Assembly: GCF_006715785.1 (NCBI RefSeq)
Contig: NZ_VFNX01000001.1
Span: 806,001-870,000, forward strand
DNA length: 64,000 bases
Direction: 5' to 3'
Origin: Streptomyces puniciscabiei
GTDB taxonomy: Bacteria > Actinomycetota > Actinomycetes > Streptomycetales > Streptomycetaceae
Below are positions 33,922 through 42,561 of this stretch, in pieces. The notes under the pieces are model-generated. The model saw only the letters and a list, made by a program, of their open reading frames with translations. It had not been told where the DNA came from and searched no databases. Every line of letters begins with the position of its first letter. Positions within the stretch are counted from its first letter, which is position 1. The translations under genes were made by a program, and so were the position numbers.

Positions 33922-34701
33922 ATGTTCTGGGTCCTTCTCCTGCTCCTGGCCTGGGCTTTCGCCGGTACGGCGTGCACCCGGCTGTGCCTGGCGGCCGTCC
34001 GCGCGGCAGCCCTGGACGCGGATGCCGCGACGGCGGACCGGGAGCACGATCTGACGCTGTACGAGGCGGCCTTCCTCTCCGGCGGCCCGGCCCGGGTCGC
34101 CGATGTGACGATGGTCTCCATGGCCCGCCAGCGGCGCCTGCTGCTCGCGCACACCGGCTGGGCCACGGTGGTGGACCCCGAGGGCCGCGACGAGATGGAG
34201 CGGTCCGTCATAGGGGCCATAGGTCCCCAGGGGCAGTCGCGCATCGCCCCCGCGCGGGCCCGGGCGGCCGGCGCCGAGGCGGTACGGCGGCTCGCCGACC
34301 GGCTGGTGCGTGCCGGTCTCGCCGTCCCCGACGGCGCCGGCGCGACCGTGGGCGCCGCGGTCCGCCAGGTGCGCGCCGCCGCGGCGGCCGTGGCGGCGCT
34401 CGGGGTGAGCGCGCTGCTGCTGCCCATCCAGACCGGCACGCCCCGGCTCCTGGTCGGGCTCTGGTTCGCGCTGCCCCTCGCCCTGTCGCTGAGCTGCCTG
34501 GCCATCGCCCGGTTCGAGGTGCATCCGTACTCGCGCTGGGCCTCGCCGGCCGGGCAGCGGCTGCTGGGCGCGCTGGTGCGCAGGCCCGCCGGTGACGAGC
34601 GGTCGTTCCTGACCTCGGTCGCCGTACGCGGGGTCCGCGCGATCGGCGAGCCGCAGCTGCGCGCCGCCTTCACCCACCGCGACCAGCCCTGGCGGGAATG
34701 A
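33922..34701 (+). CDS. TIGR04222 domain membrane protein
   Basis: A 259-residue protein from ATG 33922. Membrane helices lie at residues ~1-18 (FWVLLLLLAWAFAGTAC) and ~150-195 (a pair: AVAALGVSALLLP and LVGLWFALPLALSLSCLAI). Between them is a conserved soluble part typical of the TIGR04222 family (YEAAFLSGGPARVADVTMVS, RQRRLLLAHTGWATV). Many family members end in a Gly/Cys-rich tail and are encoded near DUF692 genes. This copy ends HRDQPWRE with no such tail. The role is unknown; context suggests a membrane partner of the DUF692 enzyme. Confidence 0.82.
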   Translation: MFWVLLLLLAWAFAGTACTRLCLAAVRAAALDADAATADREHDLTLYEAAFLSGGPARVADVTMVSMARQRRLLLAHTGWATVVDPEGRDEMERSVIGAIGPQGQSRIAPARARAAGAEAVRRLADRLVRAGLAVPDGAGATVGAAVRQVRAAAAAVAALGVSALLLPIQTGTPRLLVGLWFALPLALSLSCLAIARFEVHPYSRWASPAGQRLLGALVRRPAGDERSFLTSVAVRGVRAIGEPQLRAAFTHRDQPWRE

Positions 34702-34869
34702 GGGCGCCCGCGACGTCCCCTACGGGGGCGGCGAGGGGCGCATAGGGGGCATTGGCGGCGACACCGGCCGGATGGTGCTTGCCTTCACCGACCGCCAAAC
34801 GAAATATCCCTTCTGTTGTCGCCGGGGCGTGGCCGCCGTGCCCTCGCCGCCGCACCGAAGGGATACGCG

Positions 34870-36507
34870 ATGAGAGCTGCCGCCCTGTACTCGGCCGCCG
34901 GATCCTTGCTCCTGACCACTCTGGCCTTCGCCCCGGCGGGCGGTGCGGCCGGGGCGCCCGCCGTCCCCGGCACAGCCGAGCTGCGCGGCACCGAGGTGGC
35001 CGTGTCCCGCGCCCGGGCGGCCGGCATCGACTTCGGTGCGTGTGCGACCGCCGACGTGCCGAAGGCGCCGAGGGGGCTGCGGTGCGGCACGGTGACCGTC
35101 CCCCTCGACTACGCCCACCCGGACGGCACGCAGATCAAACTGACCGTCAGCCGGATGCCGGCGACGCAGAAGGACCCCCGCAACAGCAAGCGGAAGGTCC
35201 CCCGGCAGGGCGCCCTCGTCTACAACCCGGGCGGCCCGGGCGCCTCCAGCATGCTGTTCCCGCTGCTCGGCGCGCTCCCGCAGTGGCAGCGGATCGCCTC
35301 CGCCTACGACCTGGTCGGCTACTCCCCGCGCGGCGTGGGCCGCTCCGCGCCGCTGTCCTGCGAGGACCCGCAGCGCTTCGTCAAGGGGCCCACCGCGTCG
35401 CCGGCGCACCCCTCGGAGGGGTACAAGCGGCAGCGCATCGCCCAGGCGAAGGCGTACGCCCGCGGCTGCTCCCGGCGCGCCGGGAGCAGGCTGCGCTTCT
35501 ACACCTCGCTGAACAACGCCCGGGACCTGGACGTGCTGCGGGCCGCGCTGGGCGAGGACCGGCTGACCTTCATGGGGGCGTCGTACGGCACCTACTTCGG
35601 CGCGCTGTACGCGACGATGTTCCCCTCGCACGTACGGCGCATGGTGCTGGACTCGGCGGTGGACCCCGCCCCGGAGAAGATCTGGTACCGGAACAACCTC
35701 GACCAGTCGGCGGCGTTCGAGGAGCGCTGGGCGGACTTCCGGGACTGGATCGCCCGCCACAACGACGTGTACAAGCTCGGTGACACCCCCGAGAAGGTGC
35801 AGCGCAGCTACGACACCGCCCGGGAGCGGCTGGCCGGGAAGGCGGCCGGCGAGAAGGTCGGTCCGGGCCAGCTGCAGAGCGCGTTCCTGCAGGCCGGGTA
35901 CAGCGACACCTACTGGCCGAGCCGGGCCGCGGCTCTGTCGGCCTATCTGCACGGCGATCCGAAGCAACTGGTCCGGCTGGCCGCACCGGACGCGGCGGAG
36001 GCCGCGGAGGACGAGAACCTCAACGCGGTCTACACGGCCGTGGAGTGCAACGACGCGCCCTGGCCGACGGACTGGAAGGTCTGGGACCGGGACAACACCC
36101 GGCTTGCCCGGCTGGCACCGTTCGAGACCTGGGACAACGCGTGGATGAACCTGCCCTGCGCGTACTGGCGGGCTCCCCGGCAGCAGCCGCTGGACGTGCG
36201 CACGGGGCAGGGCGAACTGCCGACGGTGCTGATCCTGGCGGCCGAGCGGGACGCGGCGACGCCGTACCCGGGCGCGCTGGAGATGAACCGGCGGCTGGCG
36301 GGCTCGGCCCTGGTGACCGAGCGGGACGCGGGGACGCACGGGATCGGGGGCGGGCCCAACGTGTGCGTCAACGGGCACCTCGAGGCGTATCTGCTGGAGG
36401 GCCGGGTTTCCGGGCGGCGCGCTTCGTGCGCGCCGCACCGGTTGCCTCCGGCGGTCGGGCCGGGGAAAGAGACCAAGCGAGGCTCTCTGAAGAGTGGCCG
36501 GCGCTGA
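34870..36507 (+). CDS. Secreted alpha/beta-hydrolase, tripeptidyl aminopeptidase (TAP) family
   Basis: A 545-residue exported hydrolase starting at ATG 34870 (GAAGGGA upstream). The signal sequence is at residues ~1-28. The fold shows the oxyanion strand LVYNPGGPGASS, the nucleophile elbow GASYGT (Ser238), Asp461 in LAAERDAATP and His490 in DAGTHGIGG, plus the TAP C-terminal domain. Such enzymes remove tripeptides from N-termini or process secreted proteins in Streptomyces. The last ~35 residues (RASCAPHRLPP to the Lys/Arg-rich end) are an unusual basic extension beyond the domain. Confidence 0.9.
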   Translation: MRAAALYSAAGSLLLTTLAFAPAGGAAGAPAVPGTAELRGTEVAVSRARAAGIDFGACATADVPKAPRGLRCGTVTVPLDYAHPDGTQIKLTVSRMPATQKDPRNSKRKVPRQGALVYNPGGPGASSMLFPLLGALPQWQRIASAYDLVGYSPRGVGRSAPLSCEDPQRFVKGPTASPAHPSEGYKRQRIAQAKAYARGCSRRAGSRLRFYTSLNNARDLDVLRAALGEDRLTFMGASYGTYFGALYATMFPSHVRRMVLDSAVDPAPEKIWYRNNLDQSAAFEERWADFRDWIARHNDVYKLGDTPEKVQRSYDTARERLAGKAAGEKVGPGQLQSAFLQAGYSDTYWPSRAAALSAYLHGDPKQLVRLAAPDAAEAAEDENLNAVYTAVECNDAPWPTDWKVWDRDNTRLARLAPFETWDNAWMNLPCAYWRAPRQQPLDVRTGQGELPTVLILAAERDAATPYPGALEMNRRLAGSALVTERDAGTHGIGGGPNVCVNGHLEAYLLEGRVSGRRASCAPHRLPPAVGPGKETKRGSLKSGRR

Positions 36508-36557
36508 GTGCCCCTAATGGGGTGCCGCGTTGCCCCGTCGGGGGGCTGCGGGTCCGT

Positions 36558-36590
36558 TGTGGCTGATCGCGCAGTTCCCCGCGCCCCTTT
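36558..36590 (-). repeat. Interspersed Streptomyces repeat, class B (copy 2)
   Basis: Read on the minus strand this holds GGGGCGCGGGGAACTGCGCG followed by A, identical in the core to the copy at 14447-14483. It lies in the convergent gap between the TAP hydrolase and hemQ, beside further short GGGGC/GCCCC inverted repeats, so it may end transcription from both sides. Confidence 0.75.
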
Positions 36591-36616
36591 CGGGGCGCTG
36601 CCCCTCAGGGAACTGG

Positions 36617-37348
36617 TCAGGCCAGGCCTGCCACCAGGTCCCCGATGTCCTTGCGGCGGCCCGTGAAGAACGGGATCTCCTCGCGGACGTGCCGGCGGGC
36701 CTCGGAGCCGCGCAGGTGGCGCATGAGGTCGACGATGCGGTGGAGCTCGTCGGCCTCGAAGGCCAGGATCCACTCGTAGTCGCCGAGGGAGAACGAGGCG
36801 ACCGTGTTGGCGCGCACGTCCGGGTAGCCGCGGGCCATCTTGCCGTGGTCGGCGAGCATGCGGCGGCGGTCCTCGTCGGGCAGCAGGTACCAGTCGTAGG
36901 AGCGCACGAACGGGTAGACGCTGACGTAGTTGCGGGGCGTCTCGTCGGCGAGGAAGGCCGGGATGTGCGAGCGGTTGAACTCGGCCGGGCGGTGCAGCGC
37001 CATGTTCGACCAGACCGGCTCCAGCGCGCGGCCGAGCTTCGTACGGCGGAAGAGGTTGTACGCCTCCTGCAGCTGGTCGCTGGTCTCGGCGTGCCACCAG
37101 ATCATCAGGTCGGCGTCGGCGCGCAGACCGGAGACGTCGTAGGTGCCGCGGATCGTCACGTCCTTGGCGGCGAGCTGGTCGAACAGTTCCTGGACCTCGT
37201 CGGCGTAACCCGCGCGGTCCTCCGGCAGCACGTCCTTGAGCTTGAAGACCGACCAGAGGGTGTAGCGGATGACCTCGTTGAGGTCCTTGGCCAGCTTGCC
37301 CTTGTTCGGGATCCTGCCGGACTCGGTGGTGGGGGCGTCGTCACTCAT
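36617..37348 (-). CDS. hemQ: Coproheme decarboxylase (chlorite dismutase-like)
   Basis: A 243-residue HemQ from ATG 37348. It catalyses H2O2-dependent decarboxylation of coproheme III to haem b, the last step of the coproporphyrin-dependent pathway of Gram-positive bacteria. The catalytic tyrosine is in [13 protein letters not shown] (Tyr145) and the proximal haem His in [12 protein letters not shown] (His168). It starts five bases after the cgoX stop, so the two form an operon in which adjacent pathway enzymes are co-made. Confidence 0.95.
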   Translation of the reverse strand: MSDDAPTTESGRIPNKGKLAKDLNEVIRYTLWSVFKLKDVLPEDRAGYADEVQELFDQLAAKDVTIRGTYDVSGLRADADLMIWWHAETSDQLQEAYNLFRRTKLGRALEPVWSNMALHRPAEFNRSHIPAFLADETPRNYVSVYPFVRSYDWYLLPDEDRRRMLADHGKMARGYPDVRANTVASFSLGDYEWILAFEADELHRIVDLMRHLRGSEARRHVREEIPFFTGRRKDIGDLVAGLA

Positions 37349-37353
37349 GGTCC

Positions 37354-38808
37354 CTATTCTCCCGCTCCGCCGTGGAGGCTCTGCACCGGGTTGGCCGTGA
37401 GCTCCCGGACTGCGCTCAGGTCGCCGCCGAGCTGGTCGACGGCCGCGTACGCGCTCGCGATGCACGCCGGGATGCCGACGCCGTCGTACTGCGCGCCGCA
37501 CACCGCGAGGCCCGGCAGCTTGGCGACATGCTCGCGGATGCGGGCCACGCGCGCCTGATGCCCGACCGGGTACTGCGGCAGGCCGTCGGTCCAGCGGGTG
37601 ACCCGGGTCTGCAGGGGCACGGCGTCCAGACCGGTGGCCTCCCGCAGGTCGCGCCGGGAGATCTCGACCAGGGCGGCGTCGTCCCGCTGGAGGATCTCCG
37701 TCTCACCGTGGCGGCCCACGGAGGTGCGCAGCACGACCACGTCCGGGTCCTCCTCGGCGATCCAGCCCCACTTGTGCGAGGCGAACGTGGACGCCTTGAT
37801 GGTGCGGCCGTCGACGGGCGGGACCAGGAAGCCGCTGCCCTCGGGGAGACGCGCGTCCGCGCGGCGGTAGGCGAGGGTGACCAGCGCCATCGAGGCGTAC
37901 TCGACGGCGGCCAGCTCGGCGGCGGCCTCCGGGGACTCGGCGCGCAGCAGCCGTGCGGCGGCCGGGGCGGGTACGGCGACGATCACCGCATCGGCGCTCA
38001 ACACGCGGTCCCCGGCGGTGATCCGCCAGCCGCCGGAGGCCTCGCGGCGCAGCTCGGTGACCGGCGTGCCGGTCAGGATCTCGCCGCCGCGTGCCCGGAC
38101 GGTGCCGGCGACCGCGAGCGGCAGGGTGCCGACGCCGCCCTCGATGCCCATGAAGACCGGGCCGGTCTGCTGGTTCGCGGCCGCCCTGGCCTGGATCTCG
38201 CGGACTCCCTCCGTGAGGGAGGTGTGGGTGCGGGCGGCCTGGAAGAGCTGGGGGACGGCCGAGCGCATCGAGATGCGGTAGGCGTCGCCCGCGTACACGC
38301 CGCCGAGCAGGGGCTCGACCAGTCGGTCGACCACCTCGCGGCCGAGGCGCGCGGCCACGAACTCCCCCACGGCCACATCGTCGCCGATCTCGGTGCGCGG
38401 CAGGTCGGCGTCGCGCTCGATACGGGCCACACCCTCGTCGGAGAGCACGCCGGAGAGCGCGGCGGCGGTGCCGGGGACGCCCATCACATGGCCCTTGGGC
38501 ATGGGGCGCAGGGCGCCGCGGGTCCAGATCGAGGCGGTCGCGGTGGCCGGTGGCTGGAGCCGCTCGGCCAGGCCCACCTCGCGGGCGAGAGCCACGGCCT
38601 CGGGGCGGCGGGCGAGCATCGACTCGGCGCCCAGGTCGACCCGCACGCCCGCGATCTCGCCGGGCAGCAGCTTGCCGCCGACCCGGTCCGCGGCCTCCAG
38701 CACGGTCACGCGGGTGCCGCGCCCGAGCAGCCGGTGGGCGGCGGCCAGCCCGGCGACACCGGCTCCGATGACGACGACATGCCCGGTACACGTACCCGTT
38801 GCGTTCAT
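37354..38808 (-). CDS. cgoX: Coproporphyrinogen III oxidase (HemY/HemG-type, CgoX)
   Basis: A 484-residue FAD enzyme. ATG 38808 ([15 protein letters not shown]) is chosen since upstream codons look non-coding. It has the dinucleotide fold [20 protein letters not shown], followed by [12 protein letters not shown], and the C-terminal FAD contact [20 protein letters not shown]. In Gram-positives this family oxidises coproporphyrinogen III to coproporphyrin III, consistent with the immediately downstream hemQ. Annotators often label it hemG or hemY protoporphyrinogen oxidase; the hemQ pairing argues for the copro substrate. Confidence 0.93.
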   Translation of the reverse strand: MNATGTCTGHVVVIGAGVAGLAAAHRLLGRGTRVTVLEAADRVGGKLLPGEIAGVRVDLGAESMLARRPEAVALAREVGLAERLQPPATATASIWTRGALRPMPKGHVMGVPGTAAALSGVLSDEGVARIERDADLPRTEIGDDVAVGEFVAARLGREVVDRLVEPLLGGVYAGDAYRISMRSAVPQLFQAARTHTSLTEGVREIQARAAANQQTGPVFMGIEGGVGTLPLAVAGTVRARGGEILTGTPVTELRREASGGWRITAGDRVLSADAVIVAVPAPAAARLLRAESPEAAAELAAVEYASMALVTLAYRRADARLPEGSGFLVPPVDGRTIKASTFASHKWGWIAEEDPDVVVLRTSVGRHGETEILQRDDAALVEISRRDLREATGLDAVPLQTRVTRWTDGLPQYPVGHQARVARIREHVAKLPGLAVCGAQYDGVGIPACIASAYAAVDQLGGDLSAVRELTANPVQSLHGGAGE

Positions 38809-38987
38809 GTCCCCCACTCTCTCAGACCCCCCTGACACTCCCGCCGGGGCCCGGGGCCACCGCGCCGGCGGCCCGTTGTCCGCGCCGAGTCCGGACCGTG
38901 ACCGCTCCGGAACCGCACGGCACCAACGTTTCGGCGCCCCCCGGCGTCGAAGGAGCGTCATCGCTGTCGGCCACGGGGGTACCGCCC

Positions 38988-39956
38988 ATGCGCACATCAC
39001 GTTCCGCACGACCCGCACGCCCGGTCCGGGCCCTGGCGGGGATCCTGCTCGCCGTATCCCTCGCCCTCGCCGGGTGCAGCAGTGCCGGTGACTCCGGCAG
39101 CGGCGCCTCGGCGAAGGGCGCGGCGAAGGGCGCCGACGCGGCCGCCGGACCGGGCACGGCCGACAGCACGAAGCCGGCTCCGAAGACTCCCCGGCTCGCC
39201 CAGAGCGCGATCATCCGCACGGCGTCCCTCACCCTCCAGGTGAAGGACGTCCCCAAGGCCCTGGACCAGGCCCGGACCACCGCGGAGGACGCGGGCGGTT
39301 ACGTCGGCAGGGAGAGCACGGGCCGGGACGCCGACGGCCATGAGCACACCCAGGTGGTGCTGCGCGTGCCGAGCGCGCGGTACGACACCGTGCTGGCCGG
39401 GCTCCAGGGCACGGGCAGGCTGATCGACCGCACGGCCAAGGCCGAGGACGTCACCGACCAGGTCGTCGACGTGGACAGCCGGGTCAAGTCGCAACGAGCC
39501 AGCGTGGACCGGATCCGCGCACTGATGGACCGGGCGACCAGGCTGAGCGATGTCGTCGCGCTGGAAGGCGAGTTGAGCACCCGTCAGGCCGACCTGGAGT
39601 CGCTGCTGGCCCAGCAGGCGTCCCTGAAGGACCGCACGAGCTTCGCCACCATCACGCTGTCGCTGTCCGAGACGCCGGTGAGGAAGGCGGCCGGTGACCA
39701 CTCCCCCGGCGTCGTCGACGCCCTGTCGGGCGGCTGGCACGTGTTCGTGACCATCCTGCGCTGGATCGTCCTTGCGCTCGGCGCCGCCCTGCCGTTCCTG
39801 GCGTGCGCGGCCCTGGTGACGTTGCTGTGGCTGCGGGTCGTACGGCCGCGGCTGCCGCGCCGGGCGGAGCCCGCGCCCGCGATGACCACGCTGGGCCCGC
39901 TGCCGTCGGCCCGCCCGGCGCCGGAACCCTCCGAGGAGCGGCCGGAGAGGGACTGA
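38988..39956 (+). CDS. DUF4349 lipoprotein with coiled coil and C-terminal membrane helix
   Basis: A 322-residue envelope protein from ATG 38988. The signal ends at a lipobox LALAGC. A charged low-complexity linker is followed by the DUF4349 domain (AIIRTASLTLQVKDVPKAL, ...VTDQVVDVDSRVKSQRASV). A coiled coil follows (VALEGELSTRQADLESLLAQQ), then one C-terminal membrane helix (~residues 255-285) and a short basic tail. The lipid anchor plus C-terminal helix would tether both ends to the membrane. The function of the family is unknown. It diverges from cgoX. Confidence 0.85.
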   Translation: MRTSRSARPARPVRALAGILLAVSLALAGCSSAGDSGSGASAKGAAKGADAAAGPGTADSTKPAPKTPRLAQSAIIRTASLTLQVKDVPKALDQARTTAEDAGGYVGRESTGRDADGHEHTQVVLRVPSARYDTVLAGLQGTGRLIDRTAKAEDVTDQVVDVDSRVKSQRASVDRIRALMDRATRLSDVVALEGELSTRQADLESLLAQQASLKDRTSFATITLSLSETPVRKAAGDHSPGVVDALSGGWHVFVTILRWIVLALGAALPFLACAALVTLLWLRVVRPRLPRRAEPAPAMTTLGPLPSARPAPEPSEERPERD

Positions 39957-39983
39957 AATGCCCACGCCCCGTAGCGTGTTCCC

Positions 39984-41378
39984 ATGAGCATGGGCGACGT
40001 ACGGGGCGGGACGGAACGACTGGTCGTGATCGGCGGTGACGCCGCGGGCATGTCCGCGGCGTCACAGGCACGCCGGCTGAAGGGGCCCGGAGAGCTGGAG
40101 ATCGTGGCCTTCGAACGCGGCCACTTCACCTCCTTCTCGGCGTGCGGCATCCCGTACTGGGTGGGCGGCGACGTCCCCGAACGCGACGCCCTGATCGCCC
40201 GTGCCCCCGAGGAGCACCGGGCGCGCGGGATCGATCTGCGGCTGCGCACCGAGGTCACGGAGATCGACGTGGCCGGACAGCGGGTACGCGCGCGTGACGT
40301 CGATTCCGGTGCCGAGTCCTGGACGTCGTACGACCGGCTCGTCATCGCGACCGGCGCCCGCCCGGTCCGCCCCGACCTGCCCGGCGCGGACGCCCCCGGG
40401 GTGCACGGCGTGCAGACCCTGGACGACGGCCAGGCCCTGCTGGACACGCTGGCACGCACGCGTGGCCGCCGTGCGGTGGTCGTCGGCGCCGGCTACATCG
40501 GCGTGGAGATGGCGGAGGCGCTGATCAACCGCGGTTTCGAGGTGACGGTCGTCAACCGCGGCAGGGAGCCGATGTCGACGCTCGACCCGGACATGGGCCG
40601 CCTGGTGCACCGGGCCATGGAGGGCCTCGGCATCACCATGGTCAACGACGCCGAGGTCACCAAGATCCTCACCGGAGACGACGGCCGGGCCTGCGCGGTG
40701 GCCACGGAGGACGCCGAGTACCCGGCGGACGTGGTGGTCCTCGGCATCGGGGTCCGCCCCGAGACCGCTCTCGCCGAGGCCGCGGGGCTCCCCCTCGGCG
40801 CCCATGGCGGCCTGCTCACCGACCTCGCGATGCGGGTGCGCGGCCACGGGAACATCTGGGCGGGCGGCGACTGTGTGGAGGTGCTGAACCTGGTCTCCGG
40901 CCAGGACCAGTACGTCCCGCTGGGCACTCACGCCAACAAGCACGGCCAGGTCATCGGCACCAACGCCGGCGGCGGTTACGCCACGTTCCCGGGTGTGGTC
41001 GGCACGGCGGTCAGCAAGGTGTGCGACCTGGAGATCGCCCGCACCGGTCTGCGCGAGAAGGACGCCGACCGGGTGGGCCTGCGGTACGAGACGGTCACCA
41101 TCGAGTCCACCAGCCGCGCCGGCTACTACCCCGGCGCCTCCCCGATGACGGTCAAGATGCTCGCCGAACGCCGTACGGGCCGGCTGCTCGGCGTCCAGAT
41201 CGTCGGCAGGGAGGGCGCGGCCAAGCGGGTCGACATCGCCGCGGTGGCGCTGACCGCGCGGATGACGGTGGAACAGATGACGGCCCTGGACCTGGGCTAC
41301 GCCCCGCCTTTCTCACCGGTGTGGGACCCGGTCCTGGTGGCGGCGAGAAAGGCGACGGCGAAGGTACGCGTTTCCTAG
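39984..41378 (+). CDS. FAD-dependent pyridine nucleotide-disulfide oxidoreductase (CoA-disulfide reductase/NADH oxidase-like)
   Basis: A 464-residue enzyme starting at ATG 39984, 27 bases after the DUF4349 gene. It has the FAD motif VVIGGDAAGMSAASQARR, the single redox cysteine SACGIPYW (Cys54), the NAD motif AVVVGAGYIGVEMAEAL, GNIWAGGDCVEV and a C-terminal dimerisation domain. The single active-site Cys, rather than CxxxxC, places it with CoA-disulfide reductases and NADH oxidases. Physiological substrate is uncertain: actinomycetes use mycothiol, so a persulfide or CoA-linked disulfide is possible. Confidence 0.9.
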   Translation: MSMGDVRGGTERLVVIGGDAAGMSAASQARRLKGPGELEIVAFERGHFTSFSACGIPYWVGGDVPERDALIARAPEEHRARGIDLRLRTEVTEIDVAGQRVRARDVDSGAESWTSYDRLVIATGARPVRPDLPGADAPGVHGVQTLDDGQALLDTLARTRGRRAVVVGAGYIGVEMAEALINRGFEVTVVNRGREPMSTLDPDMGRLVHRAMEGLGITMVNDAEVTKILTGDDGRACAVATEDAEYPADVVVLGIGVRPETALAEAAGLPLGAHGGLLTDLAMRVRGHGNIWAGGDCVEVLNLVSGQDQYVPLGTHANKHGQVIGTNAGGGYATFPGVVGTAVSKVCDLEIARTGLREKDADRVGLRYETVTIESTSRAGYYPGASPMTVKMLAERRTGRLLGVQIVGREGAAKRVDIAAVALTARMTVEQMTALDLGYAPPFSPVWDPVLVAARKATAKVRVS

Positions 41379-41644
41379 GCCGTTCCGCTGATGCGTGGCA
41401 GAGCGGAGACCGCGGCCGGTGGTTGCTCCCCGGCGGGTTTCGCGTGTGTCGCCGTCGGACGGGTGGACCGCAGCCGGTAGCTCACCGCTTCGTCCAGCGT
41501 CACGGGCCGCTGCATCTGCGAGGCGAGCCGCCCCGCTTCCTGGCCGAGGCGTGCGACGTCCTCCCAGGGGAGGCGTACGGTCAGAGAGATCTCCGCCTCG
41601 CCGTCGGGCAGAGCGTGCATCGGAGGAGTCATTCGTTCACTCAT
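41375..41644 (-). CDS. Small conserved protein, possible ribbon-helix-helix
   Basis: An 89-residue protein whose stop overlaps the convergent flavoenzyme stop by four bases. The core EISLTVRLPWEDVARLGQEA followed by QRPVTLDEAVSYRLRS has the strand-helix-helix pattern of RHH DNA-binding proteins. The N-terminus and C-terminus are low complexity. I recall close relatives in other Streptomyces, so it is probably real. No toxin partner is next to it. Whether it binds DNA is untested. Confidence 0.65.
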   Translation of the reverse strand: MSERMTPPMHALPDGEAEISLTVRLPWEDVARLGQEAGRLASQMQRPVTLDEAVSYRLRSTRPTATHAKPAGEQPPAAVSALPRISGTA

Positions 41645-41735
41645 CGCCTGTCCTCACGTCGGTTGAGAACAGATACGCAGACCCGCCCGGCGCCGTTCAC
41701 CGATTCGCCCGGCGCATCCCGGGCACTACTTCTGT

Positions 41736-42560
41736 GTGGTCATACCCGTCCATGACGTGAACCCGGTGCGCCGCACCCCCTGGGTGACGTACGCCCTCAT
41801 CGCCGCGAACGTCCTGGTGTTCGTCGGCATGCCCGGCACAGCAGGTTCCGTGGCCGGCGGCAGCGACCTGGCGCAGCTGTGCCATCTGCAGGCCTTCATG
41901 GACCACTACGCGGCGGTGCCCAGGGAGCTGATCCACCATCAGATGCCGGGGCTGGTCCCGACGGGCGGCGTCGGTGTGGGCCCGCGCGGCCCGGGCTGCG
42001 TGGTGGCGCCGCCGAGCTACGACAAGTCGCCGCCGCTGTCGGTCCTCACGGCGATGTTCCTGCACGGCAGCTGGCTGCACCTGCTCGGCAACATGCTCTT
42101 CCTGCTGATCTTCGGCAACAACGTCGAGGACCGGATGGGCCACATCCGCTTCCTCCTCTTCTACGTCGTCTGCGGTTACGCGGCCGGATACGGTTTCGCG
42201 CTGCTCAACGACACCTCGGGCGACCCGCTGATCGGCGCGTCCGGCGCGATCGCGGGGGTGCTCGGCGCCTACATCGTGCTGTGGCCGAGGGCGCGGGTGT
42301 GGGTCCTCGTGCCGTTCCTGGTCTTCCTGCCGCTCCGGCTGCCCGCCTGGCTGGTGCTGGGCCTCTGGTTCGCGCTGCAGGCGGTGTACTCGTCCGGGCA
42401 CGCGGTCACCGGCGCGGGCACCGTGGCGTACGCGGCGCACGTGGTCGGCTTCCTGGCCGGCATGCTGCTCGCCTGGCCGCTCAAGCCCGGCACGCCGCCC
42501 CCGCCGGAGCCGCGCGGCCTGCTGTTCGGCAGGCGGGCGCGGCCCCGTTACACGTGGTGA
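41736..42560 (+). CDS. Rhomboid family intramembrane serine protease
   Basis: A 274-residue membrane protease from GTG 41736. The catalytic dyad is visible: Ser169 in IGASGAIAG and His235 in YAAHVVGFLAG. The L1-loop and first-helix region (TAMFLHGSWLHLLGNMLFLL, a rhomboid HxxxN-type motif) is intact. About six helices are present, with a 60-residue periplasmic loop containing Cys pairs after helix 1. It would cleave transmembrane substrates within the bilayer. The start lies 91 bases from the divergent small RHH-like gene. Confidence 0.92.
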   Translation: MVIPVHDVNPVRRTPWVTYALIAANVLVFVGMPGTAGSVAGGSDLAQLCHLQAFMDHYAAVPRELIHHQMPGLVPTGGVGVGPRGPGCVVAPPSYDKSPPLSVLTAMFLHGSWLHLLGNMLFLLIFGNNVEDRMGHIRFLLFYVVCGYAAGYGFALLNDTSGDPLIGASGAIAGVLGAYIVLWPRARVWVLVPFLVFLPLRLPAWLVLGLWFALQAVYSSGHAVTGAGTVAYAAHVVGFLAGMLLAWPLKPGTPPPPEPRGLLFGRRARPRYTW

Positions 42561-42561
42561 G

